From the NCBI RefSeq assembly GCF_900094585.1, contig NZ_FMAG01000008.1, positions 186,001 to 250,000 of the forward strand: a stretch of DNA of 64,000 bases. Reading direction: 5' to 3'. A program made the position numbers and the translations under genes. The notes under the pieces were generated by a model. That model did no database searches. It saw nothing but the letters and a program-made list of their open reading frames with translations, and had not been told where the DNA came from. Of this stretch, positions 34,568 to 43,284 are shown in pieces. The DNA is from Martinezella multihospitum. Lineage in GTDB: Bacteria; Pseudomonadota; Alphaproteobacteria; Rhizobiales; Rhizobiaceae. Each line of letters starts with the position of its first letter. Position 1 is the stretch's first letter.

Positions 34568-36190
34568 TCAGTGTGCCGCACCGCCGGAAAGGTGGCCGGG
34601 TTTCTTCAGAAGCAGGCTGGCGACGAGTGCAATGACCAGCGCGGCGCCGAGCAGATAGAAGGTGTCGCTGAAAGCCATGATGTTGGCCTGCTTGCGAAGG
34701 CTGGCGGCAATGGCGACGATCGCCTTGTGCGTGGCAAGCGCCTGGTCGCTGACCCCATGGTTCATGAAGTAACTCGTGAGATTGGCAACGCGGGCACGGG
34801 TAGCCTCTTCGAACACCGAGACCGAATTGGTGAGGATGTTGGAGTGGAACTGCTCGCGCTTGGTGAGGAAGGTCTGCAGCGCCGCAATGCCGACCGCGCC
34901 GCCGAGATTGCGCATCATGTTGAAGAGCGCGGAGGCGGAGCCGGCATTTTCCTGCTCGATACCGGCCGTCGCAATTGCGGTCAGCGGCGTGAATGCCAGT
35001 GCCTGGCCGACGGCACGCACGATGTTCGGCCAGAAGAGCTGATCGCTGGCATAGTTGCTCGTCATGTAGATATTCATGAAGTTCGAAGCGGCAAAGAGTG
35101 CGAAGCCGACGATGATCAGCAGCCGGGCATCGACGCGTTTCATCAGCCGCGGGACCAACGGGATCAGGATCAGCTGGGGAATGCCGGTCCAGGCAAGCAC
35201 CATGCCGATCTGCTCGGAATTGTAGCCCTGGATGCGCGTGAGGTAGATCGGCAGGATGAAGACCGAGCCATAGAGCGCGATGCCCAGCAGGAAATTGGCG
35301 ACGATGCCGAAGCCGAAATTGCGGCGCACCAGCAGACGCAGATTGAGGAGCGGATGGGCGGCGCGAAGCTCGATGATGAGAAAGAGCGTCAACGAGACCG
35401 CGGCAATAACAGAAAGGCGGACGATGAAGGCGGAACCGAACCAGTCGTCCTTGTTGCCTTCCTCAAGCACGGTCTGCAGCGCGGCCAGGCCGACCGCCAT
35501 GGTGATGATGCCCGGCCAGTCGCCCTTGGCGAGCAGCGAAAGGTTCATCGGTGCGCGCTCGAGCGAGGCCCAGAGCATGCCGACCATGAGAATGCCGGGC
35601 ACGAGGTTGACGTAGAAGATATATTCCCAGCCCCAGTTTTCTGTGAGGTAGCCCCCGATGGTCGGGCCGATCGCCGGCGCGAAGGTCGCCGAAAGGGCAA
35701 AGAGCGCAAGGCCGATCGGTTGCTTGGGTTTGGGGAGCAGCGTGATGATGATCGTGAAGGCCATGGGGATCAACACGCCGCCGGAAAAGCCCTGAATGGC
35801 GCGCAGCACGATCATCTGTTGCAGATTGGCGGCAAAGGCGCAGCCGACTGAAAACAGAAGGAAAAGCACCGCGTTCGTCAGCAGATAGATGCGCACCGAA
35901 AAGACGCGGGCAAGCCAGGCGCTAAGGGGGATGACGACGATCTCGGCGATCAGGTAGGAGGTCGAGATCCAGCCGCCATCGTCCGTTCCGGCACCGATCG
36001 CGCCCTGGATGTCGGCGAGCGAGGCATTGACGATCTGGATGTTGAGAACGGCCATGAAAGCGCCAAGCGTCGAGCCGACCACGGCGGTCCACATGCGCAG
36101 CGGGCTCATGGCAGGTCGGGCAACCGGAGCGGTTGGAGTGCCCTGGGATAAGGCTGAATTGTTGTTTGCGGCGATCTGAAGAGTGGCCAC
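34568..36190 (-). CDS. DHA2-family MFS drug exporter (EmrB-like), second copy
   Basis: A 540-residue, 14-segment MFS antiporter. GAFMAVLNIQIVNASLADIQG (key part LNIQIVNASL) opens the first segment, followed by RVFSVRIYLL and AIQGFSGGVLIPMAFT. This matches EmrB/FarB-type exporters. The start is GTG 36190 with GGAAGGAG seven bases upstream. It lies downstream of its HlyD adaptor with a 77-base gap that contains a copy of a three-block sequence also found upstream of the adaptor. The divergent LysR gene (37632-38534) is the probable regulator. The adenylate cyclase follows immediately. Confidence 0.93.
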   Translation of the reverse strand: MATLQIAANNNSALSQGTPTAPVARPAMSPLRMWTAVVGSTLGAFMAVLNIQIVNASLADIQGAIGAGTDDGGWISTSYLIAEIVVIPLSAWLARVFSVRIYLLTNAVLFLLFSVGCAFAANLQQMIVLRAIQGFSGGVLIPMAFTIIITLLPKPKQPIGLALFALSATFAPAIGPTIGGYLTENWGWEYIFYVNLVPGILMVGMLWASLERAPMNLSLLAKGDWPGIITMAVGLAALQTVLEEGNKDDWFGSAFIVRLSVIAAVSLTLFLIIELRAAHPLLNLRLLVRRNFGFGIVANFLLGIALYGSVFILPIYLTRIQGYNSEQIGMVLAWTGIPQLILIPLVPRLMKRVDARLLIIVGFALFAASNFMNIYMTSNYASDQLFWPNIVRAVGQALAFTPLTAIATAGIEQENAGSASALFNMMRNLGGAVGIAALQTFLTKREQFHSNILTNSVSVFEEATRARVANLTSYFMNHGVSDQALATHKAIVAIAASLRKQANIMAFSDTFYLLGAALVIALVASLLLKKPGHLSGGAAH

Positions 36191-36241
36191 GACGCGTCTC
36201 CTTCCGGGTCATGCCGGAATAATCTCATGACGATACTGAGG

Positions 36242-36291
36242 TGATAATCGACGAAGATCGGGAAGGATCATCCAGCGTGGCTGGATAATCC
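36242..36291. promoter_or_regulatory. Three-block LysR-type site A, between adaptor and exporter genes
   Basis: TGATAATC, then ATCGGGAAGGATCATC, then TGGATAATCC occur with the same spacing as in site B (37573-37622). The 50-base stretches match at 38 of 50 positions, almost all within the three blocks. Site A overlaps the last codons of the adaptor gene. It is a likely regulatory repeat for the divergent LysR protein. Confidence 0.5.
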
Positions 36292-37494
36292 TCGTGCCTC
36301 TGCCGCCGATGTCTGGGCCGCCTTGGTGTCGATTTCCGGCTCCACCGACATGCCGGAGCGCAGCAGCCCGGCCAGATTATCGTCGTCGATGACGATCTTC
36401 ACCGGAATGCGCTGGACGATCTTGGTGAAGTTGCCGGTTGCGTTGTCCGGCGGCAGCAGCGAGAATTCGAGTCCGCTTGCCGGCGAGAGGCTGTCGACAT
36501 GGCCCTTGATGGTGACGTCGGGGAAGCTGTCGACCTTGATTTCGACCGTCTGTCCGGGACGTACATAGGTGAGCTGCGTCTCCTTGAAATTCGCGACGAC
36601 ATAGACCGAGTGTAGCGGCACCACCGCCATCAGCTGCGTGCCCGATGTCACATATTGCCCCACGCGGATCGAGCGGGCGCCGATGGTGCCGTCGACGGCG
36701 GCGACGATGTTAGTATAGGAAAGGTTGAGCTCGGCCTGCTGAACGGCGGCGGCGGCGCGATCGCGCTGGGCTGCTGCCTGGTCTCGCTGGGTCTGCAGCA
36801 CCGGTACCTTGTTCTGGGCGGCGACGAGCGCGGCCTGATCGCGCTCGACAGCGGCGGCCGCCTGTTTTCTGGCAGATTCCGTCTCTTCAGCGCGCGATTG
36901 CGTGCCGACGCCGTTGGTGATCAGACGAGCCGAACGTGCGGCGTCAGACACAGCATAATCCAGTGAGGCTTGCGATGAGTCGACCGTTGCTTTGGCCTGC
37001 CCGATCAGCGATTGCTGCAGCTGGATCTGTGCATCGATGTTGGAAATTGCCGCATCCGCAGCCTTGAGATCCGCCTTCGCCTGGGAAAGTGCGGCCTGGA
37101 AATCGCGGTCGTCTATGCGGGCGAGCACCTGGCCGGCCTTGACCTTGTCATTGTCGTTGACAAGCACGTCCTTGATGTAGCCGGCGACCTTTGGGGCAAT
37201 CGTGGTGTAATCGGCCTTCACATAGGCATCGTCCGTGGATTCGATGAAGCGTCCCACCGTCCAGTAGCGATAGCCGAAATCGGCGCCGAGCGCGACGCCC
37301 GCCACCAATGCGGCAATGAGCACGCCGCGCTTGATAAGCTTCCGACCGGCTTTGGGTTCGGCGGCAGCCGCAGGCGCTTCTACACTGGTGGCCGGCGGAG
37401 CCTGAGTGTTGGGAGACTTGGCCACCTCGCTGGCCGGAGCAGCATCGGCTTGGCTTGCGTTCTTGAACGCTTCGTTGCGGGGGAGTTCCACCAT
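36268..37494 (-). CDS. HlyD/EmrA-family membrane fusion protein, second copy
   Basis: A 408-residue adaptor protein. The N-terminal 50 residues are Ala/Pro-rich and cytoplasmic, a membrane segment follows (GVLIAALVAGVALGADFGY), and then ESTDDAYVKADYTTIAPKV, the typical EmrA start of the periplasmic part. A long Ala/Gln-rich coiled coil (about 130-250) and a lipoyl/beta-barrel end (VVANFKETQLTYVRPGQTVEI) complete it. ATG 37494 has AAGGA upstream. It is the first gene of an operon with the EmrB-like exporter and the cyclase. The gene is divergent from a LysR regulator. The C-terminal end overlaps regulatory site A. Confidence 0.93.
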   Translation of the reverse strand: MVELPRNEAFKNASQADAAPASEVAKSPNTQAPPATSVEAPAAAAEPKAGRKLIKRGVLIAALVAGVALGADFGYRYWTVGRFIESTDDAYVKADYTTIAPKVAGYIKDVLVNDNDKVKAGQVLARIDDRDFQAALSQAKADLKAADAAISNIDAQIQLQQSLIGQAKATVDSSQASLDYAVSDAARSARLITNGVGTQSRAEETESARKQAAAAVERDQAALVAAQNKVPVLQTQRDQAAAQRDRAAAAVQQAELNLSYTNIVAAVDGTIGARSIRVGQYVTSGTQLMAVVPLHSVYVVANFKETQLTYVRPGQTVEIKVDSFPDVTIKGHVDSLSPASGLEFSLLPPDNATGNFTKIVQRIPVKIVIDDDNLAGLLRSGMSVEPEIDTKAAQTSAAEARGLSSHAG

Positions 37495-37572
37495 TGTCCA
37501 TTTCCTTCAGTGCGCCACCCCTTTGCCCGGGGCTATTTTTGATGCGATGAAGATGCGTCCGAACGATCCTTC

Positions 37573-37622
37573 TGATAATCTCCTCAAATCGGGAAGGATC
37601 ATCAAGTCACAGTGGATAATCC
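37573..37622. promoter_or_regulatory. Three-block LysR-type site B in the divergent adaptor/LysR gap
   Basis: Same blocks as site A with identical spacing: TGATAATC (37573-37580), ATCGGGAAGGATCATC (37588-37603) and TGGATAATCC (37613-37622). It lies directly upstream of ATG 37632 and in front of the adaptor gene, so it can act in both directions. Confidence 0.55.
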
Positions 37623-37631
37623 GAGGACAAT

Positions 37632-38534
37632 ATGGATCGGTTGACCAGCCTCACAGTCTTTGGCCGGGTGGTGGAATGTGGTGGCTTTTCCGCCGCCGCC
37701 CGCCGGCTCAACATGTCCGTCACCATGGTGGGCAATCATGTGCAATCGTTGGAAGACCGCCTCGGCGCGCGGCTCCTGAACCGGACGACGCGCCGGATCA
37801 GTTTGACGGAAACCGGCAAATATTACTATGAGCGCTCCTCACAGATCCTGGCCGATCTCGAGGAGGCCGATCGGGCGGCCGGCGCGCTTAGTACCACGCC
37901 GCGAGGCACACTGAAGCTCTATACCAGCGGCGCCATCGTCCGCTTCCTGCTTCCCGTCGTCAACGAATTCATGACGCAATATCCTGCGATCTCGCTCGAT
38001 TTCAATGTCGGAGAACGGTCGATCGACATGGTCGAGGAGGGCTACGATCTGATGATCCGAACCCTGCCCGCGTCCGACTCGACGCTCGTCGCACGCAAGC
38101 TTGCACCCTGGCGGCACATGCTTGTCTGCTCGCCCGAATATCGTGACACACATCCGATGCCGAAGGTTCCGGCCGATCTCGTGGAGCATAATTGCCTGCA
38201 ATATACCTATTACCCCTACGGCGACGAATGGCGTTTCGAAGATGCCGATGGCAAGCAGGTGGGGGTCAAGATTTCTGGCAATGTCGTCTCCAACAGTGCC
38301 GAGACGCTGCGTTTTCTCCTGGCAAGCGGGCAGGGTATCTTTCTCGCCCCGAGTTTCATCGTCTACGACGAGGTTGCCGCCGGCCGCCTCGTGCGCGCCA
38401 TGCCCGACTATCGCGCCGTGGAATTCACGATCAGCGCGATCTATCCGAACCGTAGCCATCTGCCGACGAAAGTGCGATTGTTCATCGACCTTTTGGCAGA
38501 GCGTTTCGTCGAGCATCGAAAGTGGATGACCTGA
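37632..38534 (+). CDS. LysR-family transcriptional regulator
   Basis: A 300-residue LysR protein of the CrgA-like branch. SLTVFGRVVECGGFSAAARRL, MSVTMVGNHVQSLEDRLG and LLNRTTRRISLTETG form the winged HTH, and the effector domain has the GTLKLYTSGAIVRFLLPVV start. GAGG six bases before ATG 37632. It is divergent from the second EmrAB-like operon, and a three-block repeat occurs both in this gap and again inside the operon. It is the obvious regulator of the pump and cyclase. Confidence 0.93.
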   Translation: MDRLTSLTVFGRVVECGGFSAAARRLNMSVTMVGNHVQSLEDRLGARLLNRTTRRISLTETGKYYYERSSQILADLEEADRAAGALSTTPRGTLKLYTSGAIVRFLLPVVNEFMTQYPAISLDFNVGERSIDMVEEGYDLMIRTLPASDSTLVARKLAPWRHMLVCSPEYRDTHPMPKVPADLVEHNCLQYTYYPYGDEWRFEDADGKQVGVKISGNVVSNSAETLRFLLASGQGIFLAPSFIVYDEVAAGRLVRAMPDYRAVEFTISAIYPNRSHLPTKVRLFIDLLAERFVEHRKWMT

Positions 38535-38593
38535 GCAGGGCAGGGCCTGTTTTCCGTCGGTGACGCAGCAGTGAATGGAGCCATCTCAAAGCC

Positions 38594-39103
38594 ATGGCGA
38601 ACCGAATAACATGCAATGCTCGTCCGGAGCTGCCTGCGATTCAGATGCAGAACGGATTGACCGACGTCTTCATGGAAGTTCTCGCCATTGCGGCGTCGGC
38701 GTTGGCACAAACGAGGTCAGAGCAAGCGTTTGCATCATGGATCGCATCGCGAGATCAGGCGGTCTTCGGACTTGGAGTGGTGGGATTCGACATCGCCGAA
38801 ATGCCCTGGCACGTTGCAACATTTGCCGAGGATCGGAATTTTCTAATTCGGGCGATTACCACCGCAGAATCGAAAGCCGGTTGGGAGAAGCTGCTGGGCT
38901 ACGAGCCGAAAGAAGACTGGCTGATGCCGTGCCTGATGCGTTTGCGAATGCTTGTGTCGGCATTTGGACCACACGATATCGGGCCAAACAGTGCGGCAAT
39001 CCATTCGACCTTTTCCGAAAGCGACCTCAGCCGCTGCGAAACACACGGGATCATCATGCATGCTTACGGATGCCCCGTCTGCAACAGGTCGATGCCCTCC
39101 TGA
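38594..39103 (+). CDS. Hypothetical protein with C-terminal CPVC motif
   Basis: I do not recognise a named family. The 169-residue frame (or 152 from ATG 38645) contains a compact, plausible domain with GLGVVGFDIAEMPW, FAEDRNFLIRAI and LGYEPKEDWLMPCLMRLRMLV. It ends with HGIIMHAYGCPVCN, a Cys pair that may bind zinc and resembles C-terminal tags of small rhizobial hypothetical proteins. No secretion signal or membrane span is seen. A second frame over the same bases is less protein-like. Initiation signals are weak. Confidence 0.55.
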   Translation: MANRITCNARPELPAIQMQNGLTDVFMEVLAIAASALAQTRSEQAFASWIASRDQAVFGLGVVGFDIAEMPWHVATFAEDRNFLIRAITTAESKAGWEKLLGYEPKEDWLMPCLMRLRMLVSAFGPHDIGPNSAAIHSTFSESDLSRCETHGIIMHAYGCPVCNRSMPS

Positions 39104-39176
39104 AATCCACAGGCACATGACATCCCGTTATCGATCGTACATGACATCTCTCGGGTCGATCCAGGCTGCAGCACCA

Positions 39177-40184
39177 TCATGACTGCGGTTGTTCGGCGGG
39201 CTGGCGCGTTTCCGCCTGGCGTGCGGCAGACACGAGGCGCCGTTGCGCCCGGATGGCGCTCCATTGCTGGTCGATCAAGACACCGATCAGGATGACGCCG
39301 CCCATGACGGCGAAGTTGAGCGAGGAGGGGATGCCGAGCAGATTGACGAGGTTCTGCAATTCCTGCAGCAGGATCGTGCCCAGCACCACGCCGATCAGAG
39401 ATCCTTCGCCGCCACGCAGCGAAAAGCCGCCAAGCACCGCCGCGGCGATCGCGTAGAGCTCATAGAATTGCCCGTGGCTCGCCGGCGAGATGGAGCGGGT
39501 GTACATGGCAAAATAGATCGCCGAAAGCGCCGTCAGCACGCCGCAGATGATGTAGGCGACCGTTACCATCTTCGTGGTGCGGATGCCGGAATATTTTGCC
39601 GCCTCCTCATTCTTGCCGATGGCGTAGAGATAGCGGCCATAGACGGAGCGATGCAGAACGATCCACATGACGGCGGCAATGATCACGAGCGCGATGAAGG
39701 TGTTCGGCACGCCATAGAAGCGGCCGGCGGTCAGGAATTCGAGGGTCGGAAAGTTCTGGCCGAAGGCGAATCCGGCCGTGCCGTCTGCCGTGTAGAAGCG
39801 CGCCGCACCACGATAGATCAGAAGGCCGCAGAGCGTGACGACGAAAGGCTGAAGGTTGAGCCGGGTAATCAGCCAGCCATGGATCGCTCCCAGAACGCCG
39901 CCAAGGATCAGGATCAGCGGCAGGGCAATCGCCCAGGGCATGTTCTGGACGGCGATAAAATCGATGAACAGGACGCCGAGCAAGGCAACCAGTGAGCCGA
40001 CCGACAGTTCGATGCCACCGGTGATGATGACGAAAGCCTGGCCGATCGACAATATCCCGAAAAGGCCGATGAGGTTCGACGTATTGGCGAGGTTGATCGG
40101 CAGAAGGAAGCGCGGATTGATGATCGTCACGACAATGCCGACGACGATGATCAGCAGAAGCAGGCCCAGATCTTTCTTACTCAT
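39177..40184 (-). CDS. Ribose-type sugar ABC transporter permease (RbsC-like)
   Basis: A 335-residue inner-membrane permease of the carbohydrate uptake class 2 (BPD_transp_2) family, with about ten membrane segments. Recognisable parts are FGILSIGQAFVIITGGIELSVGS near the N-terminus, LITRLNLQPFVVTLCGL and GRYLYAIGKNEEAAKYSGI. It forms the channel with the two-domain ATPase and the periplasmic binding protein encoded upstream on the same strand. ATG 40184 aligns with usual starts; a TTG at 40193 is also open. A 104-base rhizobial repeat separates it from the ATPase gene. Confidence 0.93.
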   Translation of the reverse strand: MSKKDLGLLLLIIVVGIVVTIINPRFLLPINLANTSNLIGLFGILSIGQAFVIITGGIELSVGSLVALLGVLFIDFIAVQNMPWAIALPLILILGGVLGAIHGWLITRLNLQPFVVTLCGLLIYRGAARFYTADGTAGFAFGQNFPTLEFLTAGRFYGVPNTFIALVIIAAVMWIVLHRSVYGRYLYAIGKNEEAAKYSGIRTTKMVTVAYIICGVLTALSAIYFAMYTRSISPASHGQFYELYAIAAAVLGGFSLRGGEGSLIGVVLGTILLQELQNLVNLLGIPSSLNFAVMGGVILIGVLIDQQWSAIRAQRRLVSAARQAETRQPAEQPQS

Positions 40185-40212
40185 CGATATCAATTCCCAT
40201 TGGCCGCGGCCG

Positions 40213-40316
40213 TTAGAGCAATTCCAGGCAAAGTGCGAAGCGTCCTTCGTTAGAAATTGCGCAAAAACAATGAGATAGAGCGGTTCAGGTTTCCATGGAT
40301 AGCTGAACCGCTCTAG
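40213..40316. repeat. Rhizobial interspersed palindromic repeat inside the ABC operon
   Basis: TTAGAGCAATTCCAGGCAAA begins the element and AAGTGCGAAGCG follows; the right part is a 13-base perfect inverted repeat, TAGAGCGGTTCAG (40276-40288) with CTGAACCGCTCTA (40303-40315). This is the pattern of a short non-coding repeat scattered through many Rhizobium genomes. The right arm includes the stop codon of the ATPase gene. Confidence 0.8.
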
Positions 40317-41854
40317 TGTAGCGTTTTGCCGACGGCCAGCAAAAGCACGTTTTCCTGACTGAACTGATCTTTGTCGAGAATACCGGAGATTTGGCCTTCA
40401 TGCATGACCGCGATCCGGTCGGAGACGCCGATTACCTCTTCCATGTCGCTCGAGATCATCAGGATCGCCACACCGGCATCCGCAAGCTTGCGCATCAGGC
40501 TGTAGATTTCGCTTTTTGCGCCGATATCGATGCCACGGGTGGGCTCGTCGAAGATCAGTACCTTTGGGTGCATCGCCAGCCATTTGGCGAGCACGACCTT
40601 TTGCTGGTTGCCGCCCGAAAGCGTGCCGGTGCGCGTTGCGACCGATGGCGTCTTGATGGCGAGCTGCCTGCGCTGCGTTTCGGCCATGGCATTTTCTCGC
40701 TCCGGCGAAACCATGGAGCGGCGTGCAAAGGCCGGGAGGTTGGGTAATGATATGTTCTGAGAGATCGGCATATCGAGCAGGATGCCGTTCAGCTTGCGAT
40801 CCTCGGGCACGAGAAAAATGCCATTGGCGACGGCGTCCCTGGCGGATCGCAGTTTCAGGTCCTGTCCGTCGAGGGTGATGTTGCCGCCATAGCTGTGGTC
40901 GACCCCGAACAGGACGCGGGCAAGCTCGGTCCGGCCTGAGCCGACGAGGCCGGCGAGGCCGAGGATTTCGCCGAAACGGATGTCAAGATTGACGGGCTGC
41001 GTCGGATAGGCGGCGGTGCGAACTGCCGCGATCTTCAGCGCGATATCGCCCGGCGGACGAGCCGCTTCCACGGAGCGTGCGGCCAATGCCCGCCCGATCA
41101 TCAGCTTCACCATGCGATCGTGGTCGATCGCGTCTTTCGGCAATGTGCCGACAAGCGTGCCGTCGCGCAGAACGATGACGCGATCGGCAACGCGCTCGAC
41201 CTCATGCAGGCGGTGCGAAATGAAGATGACGCTGATACCTTCGGCCTTCAGCGAGGATATGACGGCCAGCAGTTTCTCCGTCTCCGCGAGTGGCAGGCTC
41301 GAGGTCGGCTCGTCGAGAATGACGAGGCGGGCATTGATGGACAATGCCTTGGCGATCTCGACCATCTGCTGCTGCGCAAGCGACAGCGACGCCACCGGCG
41401 TATCCGGCGAGAAATTGGCACCGACGCGCTTCAAAAGAGGGGTGACCATCTCGCGCAGGCGGGTACGGTCGACCAGTTTCAGGGCGCCGCCGCGCAATGG
41501 TTCGCGGCCAAGGAAAATATTGGCCGCAACATCGAGATTATCAAACAGGTTGAGCTCTTGATGGACAAAGGCAATCCCGGACGCAATGCTGCTTTCGACC
41601 GTGAAGGCGCCGTGCTCGGCTCCATCGAGCCGAATGCTGCCGTGATCCGGCTTGACGACGCCACCAAGGATTTTCATGAGCGTCGATTTGCCGGCGCCGT
41701 TTTCGCCGACAAGACCGATCACCTCGCCGGGGCTGACGTCCATCGAGAAATTATCGAGCGCTACCACGCCCGGGTAGGTCTTGCCGATTCCCGAAAGGCT
41801 GAGAAAGGGCATTGTGGTTTCAGTCGATACCAATGTATCCGAGCGTTGGTTCAT
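40313..41854 (-). CDS. Sugar ABC transporter ATPase with two nucleotide-binding domains (RbsA-like)
   Basis: A 513-residue CUT2-class ATPase. The first domain has Walker A GENGAGKST, signature SLAQQQMVEIAKAL and Walker B VILDEPTS. The second has the degenerate-type VGSGRTELAR Walker A, LSGGNQQKVVLAKWL and VLIFDEPTRGIDIG. This tandem arrangement is typical of RbsA, XylG and MglA. It powers import of a monosaccharide by the neighbouring permease. ATG 41854 (MNQRSDTLV) is chosen; the frame is open upstream to 41914. The stop codon lies inside an interspersed repeat. Confidence 0.94.
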   Translation of the reverse strand: MNQRSDTLVSTETTMPFLSLSGIGKTYPGVVALDNFSMDVSPGEVIGLVGENGAGKSTLMKILGGVVKPDHGSIRLDGAEHGAFTVESSIASGIAFVHQELNLFDNLDVAANIFLGREPLRGGALKLVDRTRLREMVTPLLKRVGANFSPDTPVASLSLAQQQMVEIAKALSINARLVILDEPTSSLPLAETEKLLAVISSLKAEGISVIFISHRLHEVERVADRVIVLRDGTLVGTLPKDAIDHDRMVKLMIGRALAARSVEAARPPGDIALKIAAVRTAAYPTQPVNLDIRFGEILGLAGLVGSGRTELARVLFGVDHSYGGNITLDGQDLKLRSARDAVANGIFLVPEDRKLNGILLDMPISQNISLPNLPAFARRSMVSPERENAMAETQRRQLAIKTPSVATRTGTLSGGNQQKVVLAKWLAMHPKVLIFDEPTRGIDIGAKSEIYSLMRKLADAGVAILMISSDMEEVIGVSDRIAVMHEGQISGILDKDQFSQENVLLLAVGKTLH

Positions 41855-41956
41855 AACGAATATCATGCCTGTGCGATGTGGCTTCGAGAGCCGCGGCGAC
41901 GTGAGCAATTGCATTCGAGCAGCGCCGGTCCTCGCAACCGGCGCTGCTGGCTGGCC

Positions 41957-42913
41957 TTAATTGCCAGCCATAGCCTTCAGATTGGCCGCATAGGCATCGA
42001 CATCGTCCTTGCCGATGATTTTCGTCGGGATGATGATCAGCTTGCTGGCGGGAATGCCCGATTTGTCGCCCTTCAGATAGGCGGCCATCAGCTTCATGCC
42101 TTGATAGGCCCAGAGATAGGGCTGCTGCACGACCGTTGCGGCGATCGTTCCTTCCTTGACGCCGCCGAGCGTGATCGGATCGTCGTCGAAACCGACGACG
42201 GTGATCTGACCGAGTTTGCCGGCTTCGCGCAGTGCTTCGTAGATGCGCGGCGTGTTGTAGGAGTAGAAGCCGACCATGCAGGTGACGTCAGGGCTTGCAA
42301 CGAGCGCATCTTCGACGTTCTTCTTCGCTCTCGTCTGGTCGATGTCGTCGCCGCGCACGTCGGTCAACTCGATCTTCGTGCCCGCCAGGCCGTCCTTCAT
42401 GCCCTGAATGCGCTCCTTGGCATTGTCGGCGCCGAGAAGTCCCACGAAGCCGATGCACTTGCCCCCGTTCGGCATGGCTTTCTTGGCGATTTCGGCGGCC
42501 TGTTTGCCGGCATCGATGTTCGATGAGCCGATATAGGCGACGCGGTTCGTATCCGGCGCGTCGCTATCGGTAGTAAACAGCGCCGTTTCCGAACCGATCT
42601 TGTTCAGCCCGTCTGTTGAAGTCTTAGGATCGACGGCGGAAACCATGATACCCTTGACGCCGGCCGCCACGAGATCTTCCATCAGTCGCTGCTGGATCGC
42701 GACCGACGATTGTTCAGGATATTTCAATTCCATATTGAAGTCCGGCAGTTCGGCCTGGGCCTTCTTGACGCCGGCTTCGGCCGCCTTCCAGAAGTCGGAT
42801 GCGCCGTTGACCACAAATGCGAGAGTCGGCTTGTCGGCGGCATAGGTCGCCGTTGCATAGCTCAGCAGCAACCCTGCCGCAAAGGCGGCAGCGCCCCGTG
42901 TTACGTACTTCAT
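41957..42913 (-). CDS. Periplasmic sugar-binding protein (RbsB/peripla_BP_4 type)
   Basis: A 318-residue substrate-binding protein. A signal peptide ends near ATYAADKP (about residue 26). The mature part has the periplasmic-binding-protein fold with PTLAFVVNGASDFWKAAEAG, VKGIMVSAVDP and YNTPRIYEALREAGK. This group binds pentoses, hexoses or sugar alcohols. The second ATG of ATGATCATG (42913) is six bases from GGAGG and is the start. It heads the ABC operon and is divergent from a LacI regulator. Confidence 0.93.
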   Translation of the reverse strand: MKYVTRGAAAFAAGLLLSYATATYAADKPTLAFVVNGASDFWKAAEAGVKKAQAELPDFNMELKYPEQSSVAIQQRLMEDLVAAGVKGIMVSAVDPKTSTDGLNKIGSETALFTTDSDAPDTNRVAYIGSSNIDAGKQAAEIAKKAMPNGGKCIGFVGLLGADNAKERIQGMKDGLAGTKIELTDVRGDDIDQTRAKKNVEDALVASPDVTCMVGFYSYNTPRIYEALREAGKLGQITVVGFDDDPITLGGVKEGTIAATVVQQPYLWAYQGMKLMAAYLKGDKSGIPASKLIIIPTKIIGKDDVDAYAANLKAMAGN

Positions 42914-43284
42914 GATCATCCTCCCATAGATCCGCTTGCGGGATCTAGTTGCAACTCGCGGCAGGCCGTCCTGAACCCCCTCCTAGGGTTTCTCGCCGAG
43001 CGAGATACGGCACGTCCAACCACGGGAGCGACGGTATACGACTAATTTCGATTAGTAAATAGAATTAGTAATACAATTTCGCATGTGTGAAGCGGTGGAT
43101 TCTCGAAAATCTAGCTATTTGTTTCAATCGCCAGCGATCTTGAGCTTGAAGATGTGGGTGGCGATTATATGCGCGTCCGCACCGGTTGCCGGGATTGCGT
43201 GATTGATGATAATAAATATTAGCGCATGAAAACGGCCATGGGGATTATAGGCCGGTTTCGCTTCAGGGGAGATGAGACGCAGTT
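42914..43284. other. Divergent regulatory region of the sugar operon and LacI gene
   Basis: A 371-base gap without genes. AT-rich sequence near 43030-43080 and the dyad at 43041-43056 indicate promoters and a LacI operator. Confidence 0.6.
43041..43056. promoter_or_regulatory. Candidate LacI operator
   Basis: ACTAAT (43041-43046), TTCG, ATTAGT (43051-43056) is a perfect six-base dyad around a central CG-containing spacer, the form expected of LacI-family operators. It lies between the LacI gene and the importer operon. Confidence 0.5.

Noticed and set aside
34250..35851. 533-codon plus-strand frame opposite the second MFS exporter
   Set aside because: Shadow frame full of R, E, D, H and Q repeats, antisense to a well-supported gene.
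38575..39120. Alternative 181-codon frame over the hypothetical gene 38594-39103
   Set aside because: It is R/C-rich and less protein-like than the chosen frame; only one of the two can be real.
41120..42526. 468-codon plus-strand frame opposite the sugar ABC ATPase and binding protein
   Set aside because: It spans two antisense genes and has no recognisable domains.
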